The position numbers were made by a program, and so were the translations under genes. From Collinsella aerofaciens (GTDB taxonomy: Bacteria > Actinomycetota > Coriobacteriia > Coriobacteriales > Coriobacteriaceae): a stretch of 16,975 nucleotides of DNA. Below are positions 1-6,981 of this stretch, one piece after another. The stretch's first letter is position 1; the number at the start of each line of letters is the position of its first letter. Location: assembly GCA_905213725.1 (NCBI GenBank), contig CAJMJM010000026.1:1-16975 (forward strand), given 5' to 3'. The notes beneath the pieces were generated by a model. The model saw only the letters and a list, made by a program, of their open reading frames with translations. It ran no database searches and was not told the DNA's origin.

Positions 1-172
1 GATGCTCGTTAAAGGTCACGAGGATATAACCGGAAATTCGAGACACGGCATTCACGGAAAAGGCGGCCAAGGCCGCCTTGATGTTATCCATGAGGATATG
101 CTCAAAATGTGCGCGGTTCTTACCCTTCAGTCCAACCTCGTGATAGTGGACTAGGCAGACGCGAGCCGCCAT
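1..172 (-). CDS. thiI: tRNA 4-thiouridine synthase ThiI, N-terminal fragment (cut by window edge)
   Basis: Only the first 57 codons are in the window. They encode a short beta strand followed by EVGLKGKNRAHFE at about residues 12-24. This matches the conserved N-terminal block of ThiI (E-x-x-x-KGKNR-x-x-F), which leads into the ferredoxin-like and THUMP domains. ThiI transfers sulfur to U8 of tRNA and in some bacteria also serves thiamine thiazole synthesis; its PP-loop and any rhodanese domain would lie outside the window. The ATG follows the rpoZ TAA directly (TAAATG) in the same frame, so no earlier start is possible, and translation is probably coupled to rpoZ. The call rests on the motif alone; another THUMP protein is less likely. 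Confidence 0.8.
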   Translation of the reverse strand, partial: MAARVCLVHYHEVGLKGKNRAHFEHILMDNIKAALAAFSVNAVSRISGYILVTFNEH

Positions 173-454
173 TTAGGCTTCAGCAACCTTGTGGCCGAGC
201 GCCTTCTCGTAACGGGCCTCGTCGTAAGAGATGTCGCCGTCGACAATCTCGTCCATAGCCATCGAAATGGTATCGGCACCGGAAAGCCCGATGGTGATGT
301 CATCGACATCCTGGACGGCAAGCACGCGGTTGTGCTGGCCACGCAGCATGCTGTTAATATCGCAGGCGCGCTTGGAGGCAAGCGAAGCAAGCAGGAAGCG
401 GTTGTGATCGGTCTTCTCCAGAAGATCGTCAATGCAAGGCTTTACAACGGACAC
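173..454 (-). CDS. rpoZ: RNA polymerase omega subunit
   Basis: A 93-residue protein of typical omega size. It has the expected pattern: an N-terminal IDDLLEKTD segment, then NRFLLASLASKRA at about residues 18-30, the region of omega that contacts the beta-prime C-terminus, and an acidic helical tail ending EKALGHKVAEA. Omega helps assemble RNA polymerase and stabilise beta-prime. The start is GTG, five bases after the gmk TGA, with an AAGGATC ribosome-binding stretch inside the end of gmk. The mihF-gmk-rpoZ order is the standard actinobacterial one, which supports the call. In mycobacteria the next gene is coaBC (dfp); here thiI follows instead. Confidence 0.93.
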   Translation of the reverse strand: MSVVKPCIDDLLEKTDHNRFLLASLASKRACDINSMLRGQHNRVLAVQDVDDITIGLSGADTISMAMDEIVDGDISYDEARYEKALGHKVAEA

Positions 455-459
455 GGACC

Positions 460-1029
460 TCAGATCCTTTCATGCATATCGAGAACGCGAACGAGCTCAT
501 CGGTCGCGCGGTCGAGATCGTCATTAACCACGACGTCGTCGTAGCGGTCGGCAAGGGCAAGCTCATCGGCGGCGTTTGCCATACGCAGCTCAATCGTCTC
601 GGGCGTCTCGGTACCGCGACCGACTAGACGCTCGCGGAGTACCTCAAGCGAAGGCGGCTTGATAAAGATCAGCACGGCCTCGGGAAAACGTTCCTTCACC
701 TGCAGGGCGCCCTGGACATCGATTTCCAAAATCAGAGATGCGCCAGAGGCGAGCTTGGATGTGACCTCGCTCACCAACGTGCCGTAGCAGTTACCGTGGA
801 CCTCGGCCCACTCAACAAACTCACCGTTTGCCACGCGGCGGTCGAACTCCTCGCGCGTCAGAAAAAAGTAGTTGACGCCGTCGACCTCACCTTTTCGTGG
901 TGCTCGCGTGGTAGCCGAAACCGTCAGGCCCAGGTTCGAGCGGCGCTCGCGCACACGAGTGACGAGCGTACCCTTGCCTGCGCCTGACGGTCCAGAAATC
1001 ACAAAGAGCTTGGAATCCTGAGCGCTCAC
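460..1029 (-). CDS. gmk: guanylate kinase
   Basis: A 189-residue protein of the usual bacterial Gmk length. It phosphorylates GMP to GDP with ATP, supplying GTP/dGTP and recycling GMP. Visible motifs are the P-loop GPSGAGKGT (residues 13-21); the GMP-binding segment with S-ATTRAPRKGEVDGVNYFF, where TTR-PR-GE and YFF are family signatures; the GEFVEWAEVHGNCYGT block; and LILEIDVQGA, the Walker-B-like strand. Translation starts at GTG immediately after the mihF TAA (TAAGTG) with no clear Shine-Dalgarno sequence, so it is probably coupled to mihF. Nothing is missing. Confidence 0.97.
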   Translation of the reverse strand: MSAQDSKLFVISGPSGAGKGTLVTRVRERRSNLGLTVSATTRAPRKGEVDGVNYFFLTREEFDRRVANGEFVEWAEVHGNCYGTLVSEVTSKLASGASLILEIDVQGALQVKERFPEAVLIFIKPPSLEVLRERLVGRGTETPETIELRMANAADELALADRYDDVVVNDDLDRATDELVRVLDMHERI

Positions 1030-1338
1030 TTATTTGGTCAGCTGCTCGAGGAGCTGCTCGCGCTGACGGACGCCGAGGCCCTGGACGCGACGGGTAGCGG
1101 AGATACCGAGCTCCTCCATAATCTTGGCGGCCTTGGCCTTGCCATAACCAGGGAGAGACTCGATGAGGGTGGAAACCTTCATGCGGGAAGCGATGGGGTC
1201 ATCGGAGTTGAGCACGGACTCAAGGGACTTCTCGCCCTTCTTGATCTGCTCGCGAAGCTCAGCGCGGGCGTGACGTGCGGCAGCAGCCTTCTCAAGAGCC
1301 TGCTTGCGCTGCTCATCGGTAAGCTGAGGGAGTGCCAT
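1030..1338 (-). CDS. mihF: actinobacterial integration host factor (mIHF-type nucleoid protein)
   Basis: A 102-residue basic protein beginning MALPQLTDEQR. It contains an alanine-rich helix (ALEKAAAARHARAELR) and then the helix-turn-helix-like core MKVSTLIESLPGYGKAKAA, followed by ATRRVQGLGVRQREQLL. This is the signature of mycobacterial/streptomycete mIHF/sIHF. That protein is unrelated to the alpha/beta IHF of proteobacteria; it binds and bends DNA and shapes the nucleoid. I chose the ATG at 1338 over an in-frame TTG at 1350. A GGAGG lies at the right distance before the ATG and would overlap the TTG, and family members start at this ALPQLT sequence. The next gene is gmk, the usual actinobacterial neighbour. 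Confidence 0.93.
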   Translation of the reverse strand: MALPQLTDEQRKQALEKAAAARHARAELREQIKKGEKSLESVLNSDDPIASRMKVSTLIESLPGYGKAKAAKIMEELGISATRRVQGLGVRQREQLLEQLTK

Positions 1339-1379
1339 TCGTACCTCCAAATAGTTGGGTTATATCTGATTCAATAATT

Positions 1380-1411
1380 GGCATTTTAGCACGTAGAACG
1401 TGCAAAATGCC
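1380..1411 (-). promoter_or_regulatory. near-perfect inverted repeat overlapping a probable mihF promoter
   Basis: GGCATTTTAGCACGT and ACGTGCAAAATGCC form 14 base pairs around a three-base loop with a single bulged A. On the minus strand the second-read arm contains TGCTAAAAT (1391-1383), a good extended -10 box. This would start mihF transcription near 1376, about 38 nt before the ATG. Because the repeat covers the -10, it could be an operator in DNA or, with a more upstream start, a leader hairpin. No T tract follows on the minus strand, so it is not a convincing terminator. Promoter activity is inferred. Confidence 0.5.
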
Positions 1412-1474
1412 CAATCGCGGCTCCATAGGTTAGACGATACCCGCAAAAAGTGCAATATACTGCGCCCAAAGTTA

Positions 1475-1532
1475 AGCCCCTGACCTGCGATTCCACACAA
1501 AGGATGGGAAAGTTAACGCAGGCACAGGGGCT
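1475..1532. other. long inverted repeat / hairpin between pyrF and mihF, function unclear
   Basis: AGCCCCTG (1475-1482) plus CCTGCG (1484-1489) pair with CGCAGG (1517-1522) plus CAGGGGCT (1525-1532), with a 1x2 internal loop and a 27-base apical loop. The short sequence AAGTTAA occurs at the 5' foot (1469-1475) and again in the apical loop (1510-1516). Read on the plus strand the stem is followed by ATTTTG, and a TATACT box lies at 1456-1461. Together these could define a roughly 70-nt small RNA, but no good -35 is present. Read on the minus strand it lies 45 bases after the pyrF stop and could end the pyr transcript, but no U-run follows it in that direction. No known RNA family was recognised. 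Confidence 0.4.
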
Positions 1533-1577
1533 ATTTTGTGCTAATGAGACCCAATAGTGGTGACTTAGGGGAAGCTT

Positions 1578-2294
1578 TTACGCGACGTTTTCGACCAGCT
1601 CGGCGACGATGGCGTCAAAGGCGGCAACCGGATCGTCGGCGCCGGTGATGGGACGGCCCACCACAATGTGGCTTGCGCCGCGCTCGATAGCCTGGGAAGG
1701 CGTCGCCACGCGGGACTGGTCGCCTAAGGCGGCGCCCACCGGACGCACACCCGGAGTCACGATCAGGGCATCAGGACCCAGCAGCTCACGCATGTCGTGA
1801 GCCTCCACCGGCGAGCACACGATGCCATCGATGCCACTGGCCTGAGCGAGCTTTGCCAGGCGGGCGGCCTCCTCGGCCACCGGCGACTCGACGCCAATCT
1901 CGCTCAAGGCATCCTGATTCATGCTCGTGAGCACGGTGATGGCGACGAGCTTGGCGCGGTCCTCGCGTGCTTCCTCGGCACCCTCGCGGCAGGCAGCGAG
2001 CATGGCGCCCGAACCCAAGCCGTGAACCGAGAGCAGGTCGGCACCGGCAAGCGAAGCCGAGCGGGCGGCACCGCGAACCTGATGCGGAATGTCATGGAAC
2101 TTAAGGTCAAGGAAAACCTTAAAGCCCAGGTCCTTAAAGGTCTTGACGATCTCGGGGCCCTCAGCGTAATAGAGCGTCATACCAACTTTAAGCCAGGCGG
2201 CATGGCCCGAAAGCTCGTGGGCGAGCTCGAGCGCACGCTCGCGGTCGCAGTCGAGAGCGACGATTACGCGGTCGCGGGCATCGGTCTCTAGCAT
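1578..2294 (-). CDS. pyrF: orotidine 5'-phosphate decarboxylase
   Basis: This 238-residue TIM-barrel enzyme is the last step to UMP. The active-site signature DLKFHDIP (residues 63-70) carries the catalytic Asp63-x-Lys65-x-x-Asp68 triad. Upstream, VALD at 12-15 and LKVG at 35-38 supply the phosphate- and ribose-contacting strands, and VVGRPIT near the C-terminus is the phosphate-binding loop. The length is typical of the short bacterial form (PyrF type 1). The ATG lies inside the end of pyrD (ATGCTAG, 7-base overlap), so translation is likely coupled, with a GGTAGGTG-like ribosome-binding stretch inside pyrD. It is the last pyr gene of the operon. Confidence 0.97.
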   Translation of the reverse strand: MLETDARDRVIVALDCDRERALELAHELSGHAAWLKVGMTLYYAEGPEIVKTFKDLGFKVFLDLKFHDIPHQVRGAARSASLAGADLLSVHGLGSGAMLAACREGAEEAREDRAKLVAITVLTSMNQDALSEIGVESPVAEEAARLAKLAQASGIDGIVCSPVEAHDMRELLGPDALIVTPGVRPVGAALGDQSRVATPSQAIERGASHIVVGRPITGADDPVAAFDAIVAELVENVA

Positions 2295-3211
2295 TCGAAA
2301 GCACCTACCAGTTCGTTGATGTCCTTCACGCCTTGGGACTCAGCCCAGGCCTCGAGCTCGTGCGCGATCTTGAGCGAAGCGCACGGATCGACGAAGTTGG
2401 CCATGCCGACCGCCACGCAGGTGGCGCCGGCCAGGATAAACTCGGCCGCATCCTCGCCGGTCATGACACCGCCGACGCCGTTGATGGGGATATCGACGGC
2501 CCGGGCAACCTCCCAGACCATGCGCACGGCGATGTGGTGGCACAGCGGGCCCGAAAGGCCGCCCTTGGGCTTGGCCACGCGGGACTTGCGGGTATGGACG
2601 TCGATGGCCATGCCCTGAATGGAGTTGATGACCGAAAGGCCGTCGGCGCCGGCAGCCTCGAGGGCCTTGGCAATCTCGGCGACGTTGACCGGCGCCATCT
2701 TCACGAACAGCGGCTTATCGGTCACCTTGCGGCAGGCAGCCATAACGGAGGCGGCGCCCTCGGGCGCAGAGCCCATGGCGGCACCGCCGGCGGCGATATT
2801 AGGGCAGCTCACGTTGATCTCGTAGCCGGCAGCCCAGGGGCACAGCTCGACATACATCTCGAGCGCGCGGACAAACTCGTCAACGGAGTGGCCGGCAACC
2901 TGACAGATGACCTGGCAGCCGTCCTTGGACAGCTGTTCGAGCCACGGACCGGACTCGCGAGCAAAGGCGGCCACGCCGGGGTTCTGAAGGCCCACGGAGT
3001 TGATCATACCGCCGGGGATCTCGGCCATGCGGGGCGCGGGGTTGCCGGGCCAGGGCTCGGCAGCGCATCCCTTGGTGGTGATGGCGCCCTGCTGTGAAAC
3101 TTCAATGATGTTCTGGAACTGCCAACCGTAACCAAAAGTACCGGCTGCGGTGTTGATGGGGTTCTGCATCTTGACGCCGCCGAAATCGACGGCCATGTTC
3201 ACGGTACCCAC
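2288..3211 (-). CDS. pyrD: dihydroorotate dehydrogenase, class 1B catalytic subunit
   Basis: A 307-residue FMN enzyme that oxidises dihydroorotate to orotate. It has NTAAGTFGYG near the N-terminus (FMN-phosphate side), NSVGLQNPG (substrate loop), and INVSCPN, whose cysteine (Cys136) is the catalytic base of class 1 enzymes; class 2 enzymes have serine here. INGVGGV and the glycine-rich C-terminus complete the barrel. The adjacent pyrK places it in class 1B, the NAD-linked PyrD2-PyrK2 complex. I chose GTG at 3211, which overlaps the pyrK stop (TAGTG) and has AAGGTGG about ten bases upstream. An ATG at 3196 is a plausible alternative, but the extra upstream residues from 3259 are not. Confidence 0.95.
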   Translation of the reverse strand: MGTVNMAVDFGGVKMQNPINTAAGTFGYGWQFQNIIEVSQQGAITTKGCAAEPWPGNPAPRMAEIPGGMINSVGLQNPGVAAFARESGPWLEQLSKDGCQVICQVAGHSVDEFVRALEMYVELCPWAAGYEINVSCPNIAAGGAAMGSAPEGAASVMAACRKVTDKPLFVKMAPVNVAEIAKALEAAGADGLSVINSIQGMAIDVHTRKSRVAKPKGGLSGPLCHHIAVRMVWEVARAVDIPINGVGGVMTGEDAAEFILAGATCVAVGMANFVDPCASLKIAHELEAWAESQGVKDINELVGAFEC

Positions 3212-4002
3212 TAGAAGACCACCACCTTGGAAGCATCGAACACGGGGCCGCACATGCAAGCACCCTTCATACCGTCGACCGTCTCGACATTGCAGGTGTT
3301 GCAGGCGCCAAAGCCACAGCTCATCATGCGCTCAAGCGACACCTCGCAGTACGCACCGGCCTCGGCGGCAGCGGCGGCGACTTTCTTCATCATGACAGCG
3401 GGGCCGCAGCTGGCGACGTAGTCGTAACCGCCCTCGCCGAGCAGCTCGGCGGCAGGATCGGTGCAAAAACCGTGCGTGCCGAGCGAGCCGTCGTCGGTGC
3501 AAACGTTGACCGTGGCGCCCAGCGCGCGGAACTCATCGACGCCCACGGCCTTGGACGCGGTGCAAAAGCCCAGGCACACGTCGACGGCTACACCCTGCTT
3601 GGCAAGCATGTCAGCCAGGCAGAGCACAGGCGGAACGCCAATGCCGCCGGCGACGAGCAGTGCTTTCCTGGTACCCTCGGGCACGAACCAGCCGCGGCCG
3701 CCAGGGCCCAGCAGGTTGGAGGTGGAGCCAAGGGCCATCTGCGACAGACGACGGGTATCATCGCCCACGACGGCGTACCACAGCTCGACGGTGCCGGCCT
3801 CGGCGTCGGCACGATAGAAGCTCAGGGGCACGCGAAGCAGCGAGGACGCATCACCGGGCACGGCAATGTTCACAAACTGGCCGGGCTTGAGCGCACTTGC
3901 AAGCTTGGGGGCCGAGATGACGAGCGAGAAGATGCCATCGGCGATCTCCTGGTTCGAGACGACCTCGAAGTCGTGCATGCGTGCAGTGGAAGGTGTGGGC
4001 AT
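3211..4002 (-). CDS. pyrK: dihydroorotate dehydrogenase electron-transfer subunit (FAD, 2Fe-2S)
   Basis: A 263-residue ferredoxin-reductase-like subunit that passes electrons from PyrD FMN to NAD+. Domains run in the family order: a beta-barrel FAD domain with RVPLS (57-61), an NAD-binding fold with LLVAGGIGVPP (115-125), then the C-terminal 2Fe-2S cluster loop. The cluster ligands are Cys229, Cys234 and Cys237 in CGFGACNTC, and Cys249 just before the conserved GPVF; an extra Cys251 sits two residues later. The ATG at 4002 has GGAG six bases upstream. It overlaps pyrD by one base, which suits a stoichiometric complex. It is separated from pyrC by 92 bp. Confidence 0.95.
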   Translation of the reverse strand: MPTPSTARMHDFEVVSNQEIADGIFSLVISAPKLASALKPGQFVNIAVPGDASSLLRVPLSFYRADAEAGTVELWYAVVGDDTRRLSQMALGSTSNLLGPGGRGWFVPEGTRKALLVAGGIGVPPVLCLADMLAKQGVAVDVCLGFCTASKAVGVDEFRALGATVNVCTDDGSLGTHGFCTDPAAELLGEGGYDYVASCGPAVMMKKVAAAAAEAGAYCEVSLERMMSCGFGACNTCNVETVDGMKGACMCGPVFDASKVVVF

Positions 4003-4034
4003 AGACGCTCCAATCCCCCATGCGGTTGCATGGT

Positions 4035-4074
4035 CAAAACGAACAGAAAGCGCGGCACCGCAAGGGCACCGCGC
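4035..4074 (-). terminator. terminator-like hairpin in the pyrC-pyrK gap
   Basis: On the minus strand, about 20 bases after the pyrC stop, GCGCGGTGCC pairs with GGTGCCGCGC around a CTTGC loop. The stem is 10 bp with two G-U pairs, and a broken T-rich tail CTTTCTGTTCGTTTTG follows. In the middle of an operon this may be a partial terminator or mRNA-processing hairpin that lowers pyrKDF relative to pyrBC. The tail is imperfect, so strong termination is doubtful. This is the only sizeable gap within the pyr genes. Confidence 0.45.
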
Positions 4075-4094
4075 ACAAAAGCGATAAGGCTATG

Positions 4095-5384
4095 CTAGCA
4101 GATGCAGCCGTCGGCGAGCGTCTGCTTACCGCCGACAAACACATCGGTAGCACGACCGGTAAGCGTGCGGCCGGCAAAACCGGAGTTCTCGGCGCGCGAC
4201 TCGTAACCGTCCTCGCCGACCGTCCAGGTGGCAGAGGGGTCGAACACGGTCAGGTCGGCAACGGAGCCCGCCTTGACCTGAACCTGGTCGAGGCCCAGGA
4301 TCTCACGCGGCTTGATGGCCATGAGCTCGACCATACGGCCCATGCTCATCTTGCCCGTGTTGACCAGCTCGGTGAGTACGAGCGACAGCGAGGTCTCGAG
4401 GCCGATCATGCCAAAGGGCGCAAGCTCGAACTCGCGGGCCTTCTCCCACGGGGTGTGGGGAGCGTGATCGGTGACGATAGCGTCGACGGTGCCGTCGATG
4501 ACGCCCTGACGGATGGCCTCGGCATCCTCCTCGGTACGCAACGGCGGATTGACCTTGAGCGAGGTGTTGTAGGTCTCGTCCAGGTCGTTCTCGGTCAGGA
4601 ACATGTGGTGCGGGGTGGCCTCGCAGGTAACCTGAACGCCCGCGGCCTTGCCGGCACGCACGAGCTCCAGGCCATGGGCAGTGGAGATGTGCTGGATGTG
4701 CAGCTTGGCACCGGTCAGCTTGGCGATCTCGATGTCGCGGGCGATCTGGAGCTCCTCGCCGGCAGCCGGCCAGCCCTCGAGAGCCAGACGGGTCGAAACC
4801 TTACCCTCGTTGATCTGGCCGTGGCCGACCAGATCCTCGTCCTGGCAGTGGCTCATAAAGACCTTGCCGAACATCTTGCCGTAGTCCATGCAGCGACGGA
4901 GCATGCCCGCGCCCTGCACGCCGCGACCATCGTCGGTGAAGGCGACGGCGCCGTGGGCGACCATATCGCCCATCTCGGACATGGCCTCGCCCTTAAGACC
5001 GCGGGTCATGGCGCCCGAAGGATAGACGCGGCAGTGACCGACCTCGGCAGCACGGGACTTGACGAACTCCACGACGGTGCCGTTATCGGTGACGGGATCG
5101 GTGTTGGGCATGGAGCACACGCCGGTAAAGCCGCCCTTGGCAGCCGCGCGGGTACCGCTCTCGATGTCCTCTTTGACCTCGTAGCCGGGCTCGCGAAGGT
5201 GAACGTGCATATCCACCAGGCCGGGGACGAGGTACTTGCCGGAAAGGTCGCGGACCTCGGCTCCCTCGACGGCGAGATTCTCGCCGACCTCGGCGATCTT
5301 GTCGCCGTCAATCAGGACGTCAACGACACCGTCAAGCTCGACGGACGGGTCGACGACGTGGGCATTCTTAAGAAGCAAGGCCAT
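4095..5384 (-). CDS. pyrC: dihydroorotase
   Basis: A 429-residue amidohydrolase, typical of class I dihydroorotases, that cyclises carbamoyl-aspartate to dihydroorotate. Metal-site residues are visible: His60 and His62 in DMHVHLREPG, Asp151 in FTDDG (the bridging ligand of the Aquifex/Bacillus-type enzymes), His179 in MSHCQDEDL, His232 in HIQHIST, and the TDHAPH aspartate segment that is the class signature. The ATG at 5384 has a good GGAGGTG ribosome-binding site six bases upstream. Both the site and the start lie inside the end of pyrB (17-base overlap). The open frame extends further upstream, but those residues are low-complexity and antisense to nothing conserved, so I rejected the longer start. 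Confidence 0.97.
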   Translation of the reverse strand: MALLLKNAHVVDPSVELDGVVDVLIDGDKIAEVGENLAVEGAEVRDLSGKYLVPGLVDMHVHLREPGYEVKEDIESGTRAAAKGGFTGVCSMPNTDPVTDNGTVVEFVKSRAAEVGHCRVYPSGAMTRGLKGEAMSEMGDMVAHGAVAFTDDGRGVQGAGMLRRCMDYGKMFGKVFMSHCQDEDLVGHGQINEGKVSTRLALEGWPAAGEELQIARDIEIAKLTGAKLHIQHISTAHGLELVRAGKAAGVQVTCEATPHHMFLTENDLDETYNTSLKVNPPLRTEEDAEAIRQGVIDGTVDAIVTDHAPHTPWEKAREFELAPFGMIGLETSLSLVLTELVNTGKMSMGRMVELMAIKPREILGLDQVQVKAGSVADLTVFDPSATWTVGEDGYESRAENSGFAGRTLTGRATDVFVGGKQTLADGCIC

Positions 5385-6312
5385 TATCGGCACCTCCAAG
5401 CAGCAGATACAGGATAGCCATACGCACGCAGATACCGGCGTAGACCTGCTCCAGGATGACGGAGCGTTGCGGGTGGTCGGCCATATAGGAGTCGAACTCG
5501 ACGCCGCGGTTGATGGGACCCGGGTGGCAGATGATCGCATCGGGCTTCATGAGCTTCTCGCGGTCCTTGGTCAGGCCGAAGAGCCTGTGGTACTCACGAA
5601 TGGTCGGGAACGGGGCACCCTCGAGGCGCTCCTGCTGCACGCGCAGCATGTAGACGACGTCCAGCTCGGGCAGGACGGAATCGAGGTCGCTCGTCACGTG
5701 GTCGCAGCCCAGAACCTCGGGCGCCGGCGGCAGCAGCGTGCCGGGGGCGACGGCGTAGGTCTCGCAGCCCATGATCTTAAGGGCGGGGATCAGCGAGCCG
5801 CAGACGCGGGAGTGCGCGATATCGCCGACGACAGCGACCTTCAGACCGTGGAAGTCACCCTTGTGCTCCCAGATGGTGTACAGGTCGAGCAGGGCCTGCG
5901 TGGGATGGTTGTGCTTGCCGTCACCGGCGCAGATGACGCTCGCGGGCGAGTTCTGCGTGACGATGTAGGGAGCGCCGGCGTGCTTATCACGCACGACGAT
6001 ACAGTCGATCTTATAGGCGTTGAGGGTCTCGACGGTGTCGACAAGGCTCTCGCCCTTGACCGTGGAGGTCGAGGAGCCGCCAAAGTTGAGGCTGTCGGCC
6101 GAAAGACGCTTCTCGGCGAGCTCGAAGGAGCTACGGGTGCGCGTCGAGGGCTCGTTGAACATGTTGACGATGGTCTTGCCCTTGAGCGTGGGGACCTTCT
6201 TGATCGCACGCTCGTTAACCTCGGAGAACGCCTTGGCGGTCTCGAGGATGAGCTTGATGTCCTCTTCGGAGTACTCGGTAATGTCGATCAGGTGCTTATG
6301 GTTGAACGCCAC
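5368..6312 (-). CDS. pyrB: aspartate carbamoyltransferase catalytic subunit
   Basis: A 314-residue transcarbamoylase that joins carbamoyl phosphate and aspartate. It contains the carbamoyl-phosphate loop FNEPSTRTRSSFE (Ser56-Thr57-Arg58-Thr59-Arg60), the HPTQALLDL segment, and HPGPINRGVE near the C-terminus (aspartate/240s-loop side). No pyrI regulatory subunit is present. The first possible GTG (6324) sits inside the ribosome-binding sequence GGAGGTGA. I therefore chose the next GTG at 6312, eight bases after that sequence and four bases after the pyrR stop. The protein then begins MAFNHKHLIDI, where the conserved fold starts. Confidence 0.96.
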   Translation of the reverse strand: MAFNHKHLIDITEYSEEDIKLILETAKAFSEVNERAIKKVPTLKGKTIVNMFNEPSTRTRSSFELAEKRLSADSLNFGGSSTSTVKGESLVDTVETLNAYKIDCIVVRDKHAGAPYIVTQNSPASVICAGDGKHNHPTQALLDLYTIWEHKGDFHGLKVAVVGDIAHSRVCGSLIPALKIMGCETYAVAPGTLLPPAPEVLGCDHVTSDLDSVLPELDVVYMLRVQQERLEGAPFPTIREYHRLFGLTKDREKLMKPDAIICHPGPINRGVEFDSYMADHPQRSVILEQVYAGICVRMAILYLLLGGADNGLAS

Positions 6313-6316
6313 GGTA

Positions 6317-6901
6317 CTACTCACCTCCCAGCGGCGCGGAGCCCACGTGGGAACCCGGCGCGACGTCGTTAATCTCGACGGCGGTGTGGCCGTCGACTTC
6401 CTTCATATATAGGTGCACGTTCTCCTCATGCGACGAGGGAACGTTCTTGCCGACAAAGTCCGGCGAGATGGGGAGCTCGCGGTGGCCGCGGTCAACGAGG
6501 ACAGCCAGCTCAATGCGGTTCGGACGGCCCAGGTCCATGACGGCGTCGAGAGCGGCGCGAATGGTACGGCCCGTATACAGGATGTCGTCCACCAGCACGA
6601 CGCGCTTGCCGTCGACGCTAAAGGGAATGTTGGTGGCGTGGATCGCGGGAGCGAAATTGGTCGCATAGTCATCGCGGTAGAAGCTGATGTCGAGGCTGCC
6701 GAGCGGAACGTCGACGCCCTCGATCTCCTTGATCTCCTCGGCGAGCTTCTTTGCCAGAAGGTCGCCGCGCGTGACGATGCCGACCAGAGCGAGGTCTTCA
6801 CAGCCCTCGTTGCGCTCGAGAATCTCGTGCGCGATGCGGGTCATCGCTCGATTGACGGCGGTCTCGTCCATGATGACCGCCTTGGGGGAAGTCGTGCCCA
6901 T
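6317..6901 (-). CDS. pyrR: PyrR, pyrimidine operon regulator / uracil phosphoribosyltransferase
   Basis: A 194-residue PRTase-fold protein. The PRPP-binding loop VVLVDDILYTGRTIRAAL (101-118) is the PyrR/type-I PRTase signature. GIVTRGDLLA (41-50) and DISFYRDD (71-78) are also PyrR-typical. In Bacillus and relatives PyrR binds pyr mRNA when UMP is high and promotes termination; it often has weak uracil phosphoribosyltransferase activity. It is first in the pyr operon, directly downstream of a leader with attenuator-like structure, as expected for autoregulation. The ATG at 6901 has AAGGAG just upstream. About 10 residues at each end extend beyond the usual core. Confidence 0.96.
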   Translation of the reverse strand: MGTTSPKAVIMDETAVNRAMTRIAHEILERNEGCEDLALVGIVTRGDLLAKKLAEEIKEIEGVDVPLGSLDISFYRDDYATNFAPAIHATNIPFSVDGKRVVLVDDILYTGRTIRAALDAVMDLGRPNRIELAVLVDRGHRELPISPDFVGKNVPSSHEENVHLYMKEVDGHTAVEINDVAPGSHVGSAPLGGE

Positions 6902-6940
6902 CGATCTCCTTCCTCACATGTCTTGACTGCTGACACAGTC

Positions 6941-6981
6941 AAAAAAATAGATGCCCGACCGCTTAAAGCGGACCAGACACC
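6941..6981 (-). terminator. intrinsic terminator in the pyr operon leader
   Basis: On the minus strand GGTGTCTGG (6981-6973) pairs completely with TCGGGCATC (6958-6950), using four G-U pairs. Inside lies CCGC-TTTAA-GCGG with one bulged T. Then come TA and seven T residues (6947-6941). It ends about 40 bases before the pyrR start codon, the right position for a conditional terminator controlling pyrRBCKDF. Its 5' arm is shared with the antiterminator described separately. Confidence 0.8.

Noticed and set aside
1475..1532. Signal recognition particle RNA or another known structured RNA in the pyrF-mihF gap.
   Set aside because: The conserved GGTCAGG...GGAAGCAGCC apical motif of bacterial SRP RNA is absent, and the hairpin is only 58 nt with a large open loop.
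4020..5417. A 465-codon plus-strand open frame opposite pyrC, and similar frames opposite pyrD, proS, ispG and rseP.
   Set aside because: Their composition mirrors the sense codons, they have no ribosome-binding sites or family motifs, and they run across gene boundaries. They are shadows of the real genes.
5385..5540. A 52-residue N-terminal extension of pyrC.
   Set aside because: It is the out-of-frame reading of pyrB, rich in Ser/Thr/Arg. A strong ribosome-binding site marks the internal ATG at 5384.
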